From Ruminococcaceae bacterium UBA5391 (lineage in GTDB: Bacteria > Bacillota > Clostridia > Oscillospirales > Acutalibacteraceae), in contig DHOL01000080.1 of the NCBI GenBank assembly GCA_002410755.1, positions 1,414-21,056 of the forward strand: 19,643 nt of DNA. Direction: 5' to 3'. Under the pieces are notes generated by a model. That model was not told the DNA's origin. It did no database searches and saw only the letters and a program-made list of their open reading frames with translations. Shown here piece by piece: positions 7,503 to 15,453 of the stretch. A program made the position numbers and the translations under genes. Positions within the stretch are counted from its first letter, which is position 1. Each line of letters begins with the position of its first letter.

Positions 7503-9682
7503 TTTATACGTTCAAAACGGATGCGGCAACTTGCAAAATCCTGGAATGGCAGATGCAGGCGGACCCCCATGCCCATCAGTGCAGCACCGGTGCATGCAGA
7601 ACCGGTCTCCAGATTGCGGTAGATGGCTGCCGATTCCAGATCTACAAGGTGAAGCCAGGATGTTTCCTGCACCATATCAAAGAGTTTCCGGCAGCAGGTG
7701 ACGACAATATGGCGTTTGTCTTTGGAAATCTGCTGAAAAGCAACGGTATCTTTTGGTGCGGCAAGGCGGTACAGTTCACTGCCGAACAGAATCCCACGCT
7801 CTTTTTTATACTGGATAATCTGTTGGCGCACGGTTTCACGTTCATCCGGCGTCAGTTTGGTCGTGTCCAGCTCATAACCGAATCCGCCGCCCAGAACAGC
7901 AATGTTCCAGCGTGTTTCAAAGGTTGTAAGGCGGCCTAACTGGTGGTTTGGAGAAGCGGAAACATGGCAGCTCATCATAGAAGTTGGATAGGCAAGCGAT
8001 GCGCCGCCCTGAATCGTCAGGCGCTGAACCGGATCGGTGTCATCACTGGTCCAGACCTGTGGAAAATAGTAGAGGGTGCCGGGGTCAAACCGACCGCCGC
8101 CGCCTGCACAGCCCTCGAACAGAATCTTTGGAAAGCGTGAAGTCAAGGTATCCATCATCCGGTACACGCTGAGCATATAGCGGTGAGCAAGAGCGCCGGC
8201 ACTTGCTTTTGGATCGGCACTTGAACCGACTTCGGTCATAAAGCGGTTCATGTCCCACTTGACGTAGGAGATATTGGCACTGGAGAATAACTTAGTCATA
8301 GTGTCAATGATGTAATCGCATACCTCTGGCCGCGTAAGGTCGAGCATAAGCTGTGTACGGGACTGAGTCGCGGTACGGGCAGGCCTGCAAAGCACCCAGT
8401 CCGGATGGGCGTGGTAAAGATTGCTGTCTTCGGAAATCATTTCCGGCTCAACCCAGATACCAAATGCAAGGCCAAGGCTGTTGATTTCGCTGACGAGCTG
8501 TGGCAGTGTGCAGCCAAGCTTTTCTTCCCACGGCACCCAGTCTCCGAGGGAACTGTTGGCATTTGAGCGGTGTCCGAACCAGCCGTCGTCGAGGACGAAA
8601 AGTTCAATGCCGATATCTGCCGCAGATTTTGCAAGGCGTATCAGCTTTTCATGGTTAAAATCGAAGTAGAGGCCTTCCCAGGTATTTAGGAGAACAGGAC
8701 GCGGCCTGTCACGCCAGTATCCGCGCGAGACACGCTTTGCATATAATTGATGATAAGCCTGAGACATTCCCCCTAGGCCGCGGTTGGAATAGACAAGAAC
8801 GGCTTCCGGTGTGTCAAACGATTCGCCGGGTGCGAGCGGCCAACGAAAAGAGCGGTCGGAAAGACCAGCGTTGACACGCAGGTGGTCGTGGCAGTCGACT
8901 TCCGTTTCAATGCAGAAATTCCCGCTGTAGACCAGGCTGAATCCGTAAGCTTCCCCGGCAGTTTCCGTGCAGTCCTGTGAAACAACAGCAGCAAAGGGAT
9001 TGTGCCGGTGGCCGGAAACACCGCGGAAACTTTCGATTCGCTCGCGGCAGTGTGTGACAGACTGGCGTTCCACATGGCATTCGCGGGCCCAGCTGCCGTT
9101 AAGGGAAATCATGTCCATGCGGTTTTCCGGCAGGTCTTCACTGGCACTCATCACGCGAAGCAGGGAAACGTTCTGAGTGCCTGCGTTGCGGATTACAGTA
9201 CGGCGGATGACGGCATCAAAATGTTCCAGTACGGTGTAGTAGAGGTCTACTTCAAGCCCTTTCGCGTCAGCAAGCGCTAGGATAAGCGTCTGTGCTTCAG
9301 AATCATCTTCCGTATAGACGTGCGGGAGGCCTTTTGGCGACGGCTTTCCAGTGACAATCCGGTGGGAGCGGTACCGCAGGTCGGCAATATTGTCACCGTC
9401 ATCCCAGAGGACACTGAGTGCTGAGGGACGGAGGTCTTCCTTCCCGGAAGCAGAATACTCAAGAGGGACGTGGTCGAGAAGCATTTCCGCGTAAGGCTCT
9501 GGAAACCACGGGGAATTTTCTTCTCCGCAGACGGACGCCATATCGGTATCGCTGAGTTTTGGACCATAGTACAGGTGGACAGCCAGGCCATCTGCAGCGA
9601 TACCGAGAATATAGCTGCTGTGGGGTGTGTCCATCCGAAATGCGTGGGGATATAATTTGGATGATATGCTATGGATCGCCAT
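7499..9682 (-). CDS. Alpha-galactosidase, glycoside hydrolase family 36
   Basis: Hydrolyses terminal alpha-galactosides such as melibiose and the raffinose series. The 727-residue length and lack of an obvious signal peptide fit the large cytoplasmic GH36 enzymes of Firmicutes. Seen: an N-terminal beta-sandwich region, then the TIM barrel with ELFVLDDGWFG, FGIWVEPEM, YVKWDMNRFM with nucleophile Asp477, EGCAGGGGRFD, and WTSDDTDPVQR with the likely acid/base Asp547, then CHVSASPNHQ. The nucleophile-to-acid spacing of 70 residues matches characterised family members as I recall them. The frame runs to 9790, but ATG 9682 is preceded by AAGGAGGA at 8-nt spacing and begins MAIHSISSKL. An AraC-family gene is divergent and probably activates it. 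No transporter is adjacent. Confidence 0.95.
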   Translation of the reverse strand: MAIHSISSKLYPHAFRMDTPHSSYILGIAADGLAVHLYYGPKLSDTDMASVCGEENSPWFPEPYAEMLLDHVPLEYSASGKEDLRPSALSVLWDDGDNIADLRYRSHRIVTGKPSPKGLPHVYTEDDSEAQTLILALADAKGLEVDLYYTVLEHFDAVIRRTVIRNAGTQNVSLLRVMSASEDLPENRMDMISLNGSWARECHVERQSVTHCRERIESFRGVSGHRHNPFAAVVSQDCTETAGEAYGFSLVYSGNFCIETEVDCHDHLRVNAGLSDRSFRWPLAPGESFDTPEAVLVYSNRGLGGMSQAYHQLYAKRVSRGYWRDRPRPVLLNTWEGLYFDFNHEKLIRLAKSAADIGIELFVLDDGWFGHRSNANSSLGDWVPWEEKLGCTLPQLVSEINSLGLAFGIWVEPEMISEDSNLYHAHPDWVLCRPARTATQSRTQLMLDLTRPEVCDYIIDTMTKLFSSANISYVKWDMNRFMTEVGSSADPKASAGALAHRYMLSVYRMMDTLTSRFPKILFEGCAGGGGRFDPGTLYYFPQVWTSDDTDPVQRLTIQGGASLAYPTSMMSCHVSASPNHQLGRLTTFETRWNIAVLGGGFGYELDTTKLTPDERETVRQQIIQYKKERGILFGSELYRLAAPKDTVAFQQISKDKRHIVVTCCRKLFDMVQETSWLHLVDLESAAIYRNLETGSACTGAALMGMGVRLHLPFQDFASCRIRFERIN

Positions 9683-9690
9683 AAAATGAC

Positions 9691-9698
9691 TCCTCCTT
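9691..9698 (-). promoter_or_regulatory. Strong ribosome binding site fixing the alpha-galactosidase start
   Basis: AAGGAGGA on the minus strand, 8 nt before ATG 9682. The frame continues 36 codons upstream without another such site. Confidence 0.85.
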
Positions 9699-9740
9699 GA
9701 AAAGCAGAGCCTGAATGGTCCGCTTTCAGATTCGCTATTT

Positions 9741-9769
9741 ATTATATCAGGTTTTAAGGGAGCTGTCTT
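9741..9769 (-). promoter_or_regulatory. Promoter of the alpha-galactosidase gene
   Basis: On the minus strand, AAGACA (9764-9769), a 17-bp spacer and a perfect TATAAT (9741-9746), giving a leader of roughly 50 nt. The -35 box keeps only the GACA part of the consensus, as often seen at activator-dependent promoters. Confidence 0.65.
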
Positions 9770-9800
9770 CTGGTTTTTATCAAACGGCACGGCGATTATC

Positions 9801-9829
9801 TTGCACTTTCCGTATGGCGGAAGTATAAT
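9801..9829 (+). promoter_or_regulatory. Promoter of the AraC-family regulator
   Basis: TTGCAC (9801-9806), a 17-bp spacer and a perfect TATAAT (9824-9829). It points away from the galactosidase promoter, whose -35 box ends 31 bp to the left. An inverted repeat straddles the -10 box. Confidence 0.6.
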
Positions 9830-9843
9830 AAAACCATACGGAA
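9808..9843. promoter_or_regulatory. Perfect 10-bp inverted repeat, candidate operator
   Basis: TTCCGTATGG (9808-9817) and CCATACGGAA (9834-9843) are exact reverse complements separated by 16 bp, so arm centres are 26 bp apart. The left arm lies in the promoter spacer and the right arm at the expected transcription start. The repeat therefore works as DNA rather than as a full RNA hairpin. It is well placed for autoregulation and for activation of the divergent galactosidase gene. Confidence 0.6.
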
Positions 9844-9882
9844 CCGAGGCAGAAACGATTCCTGGGTTCGGAAGTGAGCGCT

Positions 9883-10827
9883 GTGAAATTCACTGATCTT
9901 GACAAGGACGGGTATAAAAACATAGCCGTTTTTACCCGGAATGATAACCAAAATGGCGGCCTTCCGGTTTATATCCGTAAGGAGCACCCCCATGATCTTT
10001 CACCGCTGCACTGTCATGAGATGCTGCAAATCAACTATGTTTCGTGGGGAAAGCTGATCCACCGCATTAACCGTTCCCAGTACAAACTGGTGAAAGGTGA
10101 TATTTTTGTAATTCCGCCTTATGTACCGCACCAGCTTATTGCCGTTCCTGGTGCGGATTTTGAAATAGTTGAGCTTGAAGTGGCAACGGAATTCATACTG
10201 GGCAGCAATGCACGGCAGTTCAGTGACAAAGGGGGCAGTGCATCCTTTTTTGATTTTTATTATATTGAGCCATTCCTTGTTTCGGAATGCAACGTAAAGC
10301 CGCGCCTGAATCTTTCCGGGGAGCGGCAGCAGAAAGTGGAAGAGCTCCTTTTAGAAATCTACACGGAGTATACTCAAAGAAAAGATGGCTTCCTGCTTGC
10401 CATCAAGGCGGATATCTTAAAGCTGCTTGTCCTTGTCGGACGCTATTTTAGGGAAAGCGTTTCCCAGCAGTCTGATGTGAAAGAGGTCTACGACCGCCAC
10501 CGTGATGCGATTCACAAGGCGATTGATTACATTGACCACCACTACACGGAACAAATCTCCATTGAGGAGATTTCTCGTGTGGCCCTTCTCTCTCAATCCT
10601 ATTTCAGTTATTTGTTTAAGCTCATCACGAACCGCACATTCGTGGAGTATCTGAACTCGAAGCGGGTGGAACATGCAATGGACCTGCTGAAAAATACCAA
10701 TAAGCTTGTTGCGGATATCTGCTATGACTCCGGGTTCCAGAATGTAAACCATTTTAACCGGACATTTAAAAATACGGTGGGCCTTTCACCAACAGAATAC
10801 CGCAGGGCAAGCCGTTCCAAAAGTTAA
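9883..10827 (+). CDS. AraC-family transcriptional regulator with cupin-type sensor domain
   Basis: A 314-residue sugar-responsive activator type. The N-terminal half carries a cupin-like arm: HCHEMLQINYVSWG, then KLVKGDIFVIPPYVPHQL, where the two His-containing segments are the typical cupin motifs. The C-terminal ~100 residues hold the paired AraC helix-turn-helices, ISIEEISRVALLSQSYFSYL and LVADICYDSGFQNVNHFNR, followed by the conserved FKNTVGLSPTEYR. The divergent alpha-galactosidase is the likely target, an arrangement common for alpha-galactoside genes. Two in-frame GTG codons compete: 9874 has no site before it, while 9883 has GGAAG (9870-9874) at 8-nt spacing, so I chose 9883. A hairpin follows the stop. 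Confidence 0.9.
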   Translation: MKFTDLDKDGYKNIAVFTRNDNQNGGLPVYIRKEHPHDLSPLHCHEMLQINYVSWGKLIHRINRSQYKLVKGDIFVIPPYVPHQLIAVPGADFEIVELEVATEFILGSNARQFSDKGGSASFFDFYYIEPFLVSECNVKPRLNLSGERQQKVEELLLEIYTEYTQRKDGFLLAIKADILKLLVLVGRYFRESVSQQSDVKEVYDRHRDAIHKAIDYIDHHYTEQISIEEISRVALLSQSYFSYLFKLITNRTFVEYLNSKRVEHAMDLLKNTNKLVADICYDSGFQNVNHFNRTFKNTVGLSPTEYRRASRSKS

Positions 10828-10841
10828 CTTTCCATAAAGCA

Positions 10842-10873
10842 ATCCCCTTTCGCCGAAAATGGCGGAAGGGGAT
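10842..10873. terminator. Bidirectional hairpin between convergent genes
   Basis: ATCCCCTTTCGCC (10842-10854) pairs with GGCGGAAGGGGAT (10861-10873) over 13 bp with one G-U pair and a 6-nt loop. It sits between the AraC-family stop and the convergent aminotransferase stop. Neither side has a long T-run (the minus side reads TTGCTTT), so termination may be moderate. Confidence 0.65.
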
Positions 10874-10894
10874 AAAATACTCTCAGAAACCAGA

Positions 10895-12148
10895 TTACAG
10901 AACCTGAGCTGCAACCTTTTTAACAGCTGCAACAACATCTTGTGCATCCTGTTCAGTCCAGGTCGGGCCGACATTGATTACAGCATTGCGTGACAGAATA
11001 TCAAGGGCATGCGGGCACATGTCTTCCGTATAGACAACAGGCTTGTCAAACTGGTTGAATGGGAAGCCGCTGTTGTCTGCTGTGCGCTGGCGGAAAATCT
11101 GCGGCTGCATGTAGATTGGAATGCCGCTGTATAGCTGGTAGGTCGAAATATTTTCAGCACTGAGCGCACGGACAAAAGCGACTGCTTTTGTCTGGCTTTC
11201 CAGAAGGAAAATGATTGCATTGCCTGCGTCGCCTGCTTCGTCGTTGATGCGGCGGAAACCGATTCCCGGGACGTTGCGGAGACCATCTTTAATGATTTTC
11301 TTGATATGGCGCATACGCGAAATAATCTCCGGAAGTTTATGAAGCTGAACAAGGGCAACTGCGCCGGAGAACTCGTTCATGCGGTAGTCTTCACCAACAA
11401 AAACATCTTCATTTTCATTGACATTTAGGAACCCTTCACGCTCACGGAACATGCCCTGGTCATGGTAACGGACGGCACGCTCATAAAGCTTTGGATCGTC
11501 AGTGACAACGGCACCGCCTTCGCCTGTTGTGATGATTTTGTTCATCTGGAGGCTGAAGGTGTTAATATGCCCGAATGTGCCGCTCAGCTTGCCATGGTAG
11601 GAAGAACCGCAGGACTGCGCTGCATCTTCAATAACCGTCAGGTGATGGCGGTTAGCAACCTCCATGATGCGGTCCATCTGGCACGGGTTGCCAAGAATCG
11701 GCACACATATGATTGCTTTGGTATATTTGTCAATATGGCGTTCAATGTCGTCTGGGTCCATGCTGAGACTTTCGTCAATATCAGCGAAGACAGGGACACC
11801 GCCGGCACATACGACTGCACCAGGTGTAGCAATAAATGTGCAGGCCGGGACAATAACTTTGTCGCCTGCGCCCACACCGGCGGCTTTCAGTGCGCACATC
11901 AGTGCCGCTGTGCCGGAAGTTACAGCAAGCGCATGTTTTACACCGAACATCTTTGCAAGATCTTTTTCAAACTGCTTCGTTTTTCCAAGGCAGTTTGGCC
12001 CATAGAAACGGAAAGGTGACTTTGCAGCGACAACTTCTGCAAGGCCGACGGTTTCCTCTGCATTGAACATGGTGGCGCCTGGATAAGAAGGAGGCAATGG
12101 ATTTTTGCGGACTGGCGTTCCGCCGTTAATAGCAAGTTTTTCACTCAT
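10895..12148 (-). CDS. DegT/DnrJ/EryC1/StrS-family PLP aminotransferase (first copy)
   Basis: A 417-residue sugar or cyclitol aminotransferase type, fold I, usually taking the amino group from glutamate or glutamine. Seen: LAINGGTPVRK at the N-terminus, the cofactor-phosphate segment VTSGTAALMCAL (77-88), the VIEDAAQSCGSS aspartate segment (172-183), and the Schiff-base lysine Lys204 in SLQMNKIITTGEGG. The SLQ-K-GEGG form recalls the aminocyclitol-type subgroup (scyllo-inosamine aminotransferases), but the substrate cannot be fixed. The frame opens at 12163; ATG 12148 is chosen for GGAGG at 12156-12160. It is divergent from glycerate kinase, and a second DegT gene lies at 17608-18855. A convincing promoter was not found; a TATAAT at 12167-12172 is too close to the ribosome binding site to serve. 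Confidence 0.88.
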   Translation of the reverse strand: MSEKLAINGGTPVRKNPLPPSYPGATMFNAEETVGLAEVVAAKSPFRFYGPNCLGKTKQFEKDLAKMFGVKHALAVTSGTAALMCALKAAGVGAGDKVIVPACTFIATPGAVVCAGGVPVFADIDESLSMDPDDIERHIDKYTKAIICVPILGNPCQMDRIMEVANRHHLTVIEDAAQSCGSSYHGKLSGTFGHINTFSLQMNKIITTGEGGAVVTDDPKLYERAVRYHDQGMFREREGFLNVNENEDVFVGEDYRMNEFSGAVALVQLHKLPEIISRMRHIKKIIKDGLRNVPGIGFRRINDEAGDAGNAIIFLLESQTKAVAFVRALSAENISTYQLYSGIPIYMQPQIFRQRTADNSGFPFNQFDKPVVYTEDMCPHALDILSRNAVINVGPTWTEQDAQDVVAAVKKVAAQVL

Positions 12149-12260
12149 TTGAAACCCTCCCAAATCATTATATTAACTGGAAATTTCAACTCCATTGATT
12201 GTAACGCGCCCGGCATTCTTTTTCTTCCAGTATTGTCTGTTCCACTTGACGTTTTCTCTA

Positions 12261-12268
12261 AAAGGAGG
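12261..12268 (+). promoter_or_regulatory. Ribosome binding site fixing the glycerate kinase start
   Basis: AAAGGAGG, 7 nt before ATG 12276. It rules out the longer frame from 12195, whose extra residues would be a phenylalanine-rich stretch not seen in this family. Confidence 0.85.
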
Positions 12269-12275
12269 CAGAAAA

Positions 12276-13421
12276 ATGGCAGAGCTCAGGAAAATCGTAT
12301 TAATTCCGGACTCTTTTAAAGGGACGATGACGTCCGCCGAAGTCTGTTCCATTTTGTCACGGCAGGTCAAGATTCGGATGCCTTTGGCTGAGGCCGTATC
12401 CATTCCGGTTGCGGACGGTGGTGAGGGTACGGTAGACGCATTTCTGGCTGCGATGGGAGGAGAGAAGGTATCGGTTACTGTATGCGGCCCTTATGGGAAG
12501 CCGGTCCCTGCTTTTTATGGCCTGACTGACGGCGAACATACGGCGGTTATCGAAACGGCTGCCTGTGCAGGCCTTCCACTTGTTGGGGAAAACCGTCATG
12601 CGGAAAAGGCAACGACTTATGGCGTCGGGCAAATGATTGCAGATGCAGCTCAGCGCGGCTGCAATAAAATCATTCTCGGTTTGGGAGGAAGTTCTACTAA
12701 CGATGGCGGTGCGGGTGCAGCAGCGGCCCTTGGCATCCGTTTTCTTAACGCAGGGAAAGAATCATTTGTTCCGGTTGGAGAAACGCTGGGCAGCATTTCG
12801 TCGATAGATGTTTCCGGCCTGCTTCCTCAGCTAAAGAACATTGAGATAATAGCTATGTGCGACGTAAGCAATTCTCTCTGCGGGCCGCGTGGCGCAGCCG
12901 CAGTCTTTGGGCCGCAGAAAGGGGCGGATCCGAGGACTGTTGACCTTCTGGACCGGAACTTGGCACATTATGCAGATATTATTTGGCGTGATTTGGGGAA
13001 AAATGTTACTGATTTCCCGGGAGCAGGTGCGGCCGGTGGAATGGGCGCAGGAATGTCTGCATTCCTCGGGGCAGAAATAAGGCCGGGTATTGAAACAGTG
13101 CTGGATACCGTCCATTTTGAGGAGAAAGCGTCCGATGCTGACCTTATTGTTACCGGTGAGGGGAAGCTTGATTTGTCAAGCCTTGGGGGAAAGGTGATTT
13201 CCGGAGTTGCAAGACGTGCAAGGGAACTCAGGATTCCGTTGCTGGCAATCGTCGGAGATGCTGAAAGTCATATAGAATCCCTTTGTAAAATGGGCGTTAC
13301 GGCTGTTTTTAGTATCAACCGGGTTGCAGCCGATTTTTCAGTTATGAAAACCCGCTGCCGAGATGATCTTGCAGAGACAATGGATAATATTCTGCGGTTA
13401 ATTTTGGCGTTTCCTAGTTGA
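12276..13421 (+). CDS. Glycerate kinase (GarK/GlxK family)
   Basis: Phosphorylates D-glycerate with ATP, normally to 2-phosphoglycerate in this family, feeding lower glycolysis. The 381-residue length equals that of typical GarK proteins. Seen: VLIPDSFKGTMTS at the N-terminus, PVADGGEGTVDA, LGLGGSSTNDGGAGAAAALG, CDVSNSLCGPRGAAAVFGPQ, AGAAGGMGAGMSAFLGA and VTGEGKLDLSSLGGK. All are family hallmarks and none is disrupted. The frame opens at 12195, but AAAGGAGG at 12261-12268 sits 7 nt before ATG 12276. It is a single-gene unit closed by a terminator at 13508-13536. It could handle glycerate formed from tartronate semialdehyde or a similar C3 product of the minus-strand cluster; that link is inference. 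Confidence 0.94.
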   Translation: MAELRKIVLIPDSFKGTMTSAEVCSILSRQVKIRMPLAEAVSIPVADGGEGTVDAFLAAMGGEKVSVTVCGPYGKPVPAFYGLTDGEHTAVIETAACAGLPLVGENRHAEKATTYGVGQMIADAAQRGCNKIILGLGGSSTNDGGAGAAAALGIRFLNAGKESFVPVGETLGSISSIDVSGLLPQLKNIEIIAMCDVSNSLCGPRGAAAVFGPQKGADPRTVDLLDRNLAHYADIIWRDLGKNVTDFPGAGAAGGMGAGMSAFLGAEIRPGIETVLDTVHFEEKASDADLIVTGEGKLDLSSLGGKVISGVARRARELRIPLLAIVGDAESHIESLCKMGVTAVFSINRVAADFSVMKTRCRDDLAETMDNILRLILAFPS

Positions 13422-13465
13422 AAACCATAGAATAATAAATCCAACAGGTATTTAATTATAAAAAA

Positions 13466-13502
13466 ATCCCCCGGGTAAAGAGCTCGCTCTTCCCGAGGGG
13501 AT
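13466..13502 (-). terminator. Terminator of the minus-strand cluster
   Basis: A long, slightly bulged stem: ATCCCC/GGGGAT, CGGG/CCCG and AAGAG/CTCTT around a CTCG loop. On the minus strand it runs directly into seven T residues (complement of 13460-13466). It lies just after the truncated oxidoreductase gene. Confidence 0.8.
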
Positions 13503-13507
13503 CAGTC

Positions 13508-13536
13508 GGGCAGGAAAAGACCTGCCCTTTTATTTT
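13508..13536 (+). terminator. Terminator of glycerate kinase
   Basis: A perfect 7-bp stem GGGCAGG (13508-13514) / CCTGCCC (13521-13527), loop AAAAGA, followed by TTTTATTTT on the plus strand. The stop codon of the opposite oxidoreductase frame (13535-13537) overlaps its end. Confidence 0.85.
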
Positions 13537-14065
13537 ACCGGTTCAACCGGTGTTTCCATACCGTTACTGCGCATTTAATATCACGTGAAAAGTTAAATGC
13601 ACCGGAAATAAACTGCCCTGTAGAGTGCATTTGCAGGAACAGCTTCCGAAGCATAATGGCATCACAGCAGAACTTACAGATAGAGCCACCGCAGACCAAA
13701 GTCCTATTTTCTTCGGCAGTTTTTACCAGAGCCTCCGCGTCGGCATAATCGTGGGTAAATGGTTTGTCTACCCATGTTGAAATTCCAGCCTTTAAAAATG
13801 GTATAGCGTAACGGCGGTGTTGCCCGCCGCGCCGCGGGACGACCATGACGGTATCCACTTTGCCAATCATATCTTCCGGTTTTTCTGCAATCACGGGGAT
13901 TTTCTTCTCTTTTGCTACCTGTTCCGTGCGCACCGAATCAGCGCCCCAGATTGTTGTAACACGGGCATTGAACAAATATTTTCCGTTTGTTGCGGGAAGA
14001 TTGGCGAGACCTGCGAAAGTTTGGGAGTGTGTACTTTCCGAGCCAACAATTCCAACTTTCAGCAT
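13535..14065 (-). pseudogene. Gfo/Idh/MocA-family oxidoreductase, C-terminally truncated
   Basis: Only 176 residues, against about 300-350 for intact NAD(P)-dependent members. The N-terminal Rossmann domain looks intact: KVGIVGSESTHSQ dinucleotide loop at 3-15, DTVMVVPRRGGQH, and the WVDKPFTHDYADAEALV segment carrying the family 'KP' motif. Homology-like sequence continues through GAFNFSRDI and then ends within about 15 residues (CAVTVWKHRLNR). The substrate-binding C-terminal domain is missing, and the terminators lie immediately beyond. ATG 14065 shares one base with the M20 stop (TGATG), with GGGGAG inside the upstream gene, so it is translationally coupled. I call it a probable remnant; a genuine short NAD-binding protein cannot be excluded. 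Confidence 0.7.
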
Positions 14066-15417
14066 CAGTGAGTCTCCCCATTTTGAGAAGACGGGCCGGG
14101 GATTTTTTCGTTGATGCTTGCGTGAAGAATATTTTCCCAGACAGCACGGTATTCTGCTGATGATTTCCGCTTAAAGCTCTGCTTTACTTCAGAGGCCTTT
14201 GCGGCACCTTGCTCAAGCAGGTCGATGGCTGTCATTGCCATTAGTTTTGCTGGGATGATATAAGCGTACTCCGGATTGGAAATGGTAAATTCGCAGCTAT
14301 GGGCTGCCCCGCTGAATCCGCTGACAGTTGGTTGGATTACCGGAATCACATAGCCTAGGTCACCCATGTCGGTTGATCCGGCAAATGGAAGGCCATGAAA
14401 AACGTGGTCTTCGCCAATCAGTTCTGCGGCATTTGCTGCCGCAAGGTCAGTGAGCGCATGGCTTTGCCGCAGCGGCAGATAGCCAGCCATATCGTTAATC
14501 TCCGACTGCGCACCGATTGCGTAAGATGCGCCGCGGATTGCACGGTTTACCTTGCGGTTGGCGCCTTGCATTGCCTCGACGGTGTTGGCACGGACATAGC
14601 TTTCCATCCGAACATCGGCAGGCACAATATTAACAAGGTCACCGCCTTTTGTAATGATTGGGTGGACACGGACGGAGTCGCAGTCACGGAATGTTTCACG
14701 CTGCGAATTGATTGCCATAATGGCAAGTGCTGCTGCGTTCAGAGCGTTAATGCCCTTTTCCGGAGCACCGCCTGCATGGGCTTCTTTGCCAATGAAGCGG
14801 ATCGTCTTGCCAATAAACCCCATCGCATTTCCGCCTACCACAATACGCGGCACAGGGGAATCTGTCTCGCTGTGTGTCATCACAGCCATGTCAATGTCAT
14901 CGAATGCCCCTTCACTGATTAGCTCCTGCTTGCCGCCAAGCCATGATATTTTTCCTTCGTGAATGAGTTCCTGGCGGTATGCGAGTTCTACATATTCTTC
15001 CGCAGGCGTTGCAAAGAAACACACATCACCGTCAAGCTGATTGATGATTCCTGTAGAGATAAGTGCCTGGGCACAGCCAAGCATGGCGGCAATCTGTGTA
15101 TTATGCCCGCAGGCATGGGCAGCTCCCGTAGATGGTTCCGCAAAAGGATGCGATGGGCTGAGAACAGCATCCAGTTCACCAATCAGAGCTACAGATGCAC
15201 TGTGGGAACGTCCGCGGGCCCAGCCCTTCACGCCGGTCAGTGCCGGACGCGTAATGGAAACAAGGCCGAGCTTACGGAATTCTCGTTCCACAAGTTCACC
15301 AGTACGCTTTTCTTTATATCCAAGTTCCGGATGGTGAAGAATATCTTCGCCAATGGAAAGAATTCTGTCGCGGTTTGCATCAATTGCAGCGCAGGCCGCT
15401 TTTTTCAGTTCATTCAA
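14065..15417 (-). CDS. M20-family metal-dependent amidohydrolase (AbgB/HipO-like)
   Basis: A 450-residue dizinc hydrolase type that cleaves an amide bond in N-acyl amino acids or related compounds. Seen: ILHHPELGYKE (26-36), GELDAV (80-85), HACGHN with metal ligands His101, Cys103 and His105, ATPAEEY with the catalytic/ligand Glu pair 140-141, His182 in THSETDSP, HAGGAPEKG with His214 from the lid domain, and a late HSCEF ligand region. The Cys-Gly-His form points to the M20D/aminobenzoyl-glutamate hydrolase branch. The start is TTG 15417, with GGGAGG 10 nt upstream; the ATG at 15413 is out of frame. It follows the DHDPS-family gene by 36 nt and overlaps the next gene by one base. The substrate is unknown. 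Confidence 0.88.
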   Translation of the reverse strand: MNELKKAACAAIDANRDRILSIGEDILHHPELGYKEKRTGELVEREFRKLGLVSITRPALTGVKGWARGRSHSASVALIGELDAVLSPSHPFAEPSTGAAHACGHNTQIAAMLGCAQALISTGIINQLDGDVCFFATPAEEYVELAYRQELIHEGKISWLGGKQELISEGAFDDIDMAVMTHSETDSPVPRIVVGGNAMGFIGKTIRFIGKEAHAGGAPEKGINALNAAALAIMAINSQRETFRDCDSVRVHPIITKGGDLVNIVPADVRMESYVRANTVEAMQGANRKVNRAIRGASYAIGAQSEINDMAGYLPLRQSHALTDLAAANAAELIGEDHVFHGLPFAGSTDMGDLGYVIPVIQPTVSGFSGAAHSCEFTISNPEYAYIIPAKLMAMTAIDLLEQGAAKASEVKQSFKRKSSAEYRAVWENILHASINEKIPGPSSQNGETH

Positions 15418-15453
15418 TTTATCTCTGCCTCCCAGCGGGAAGAATTTTCAGAG

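Noticed and set aside
11462..12019. 185-codon plus-strand frame opposite the first aminotransferase
   Set aside because: It is fully antisense to a gene with an intact PLP lysine motif; the translation is not protein-like.
12167..12172. Perfect minus-strand TATAAT before the first aminotransferase
   Set aside because: It lies so close to the ribosome binding site that transcription would start at or inside it, and the -35 match is poor.
13466..13536. Tandem hairpins considered as a riboswitch or CRISPR-like repeat
   Set aside because: The two stems differ in sequence, are not repeated, and each ends in a strand-specific T-run, so they are better explained as terminators.
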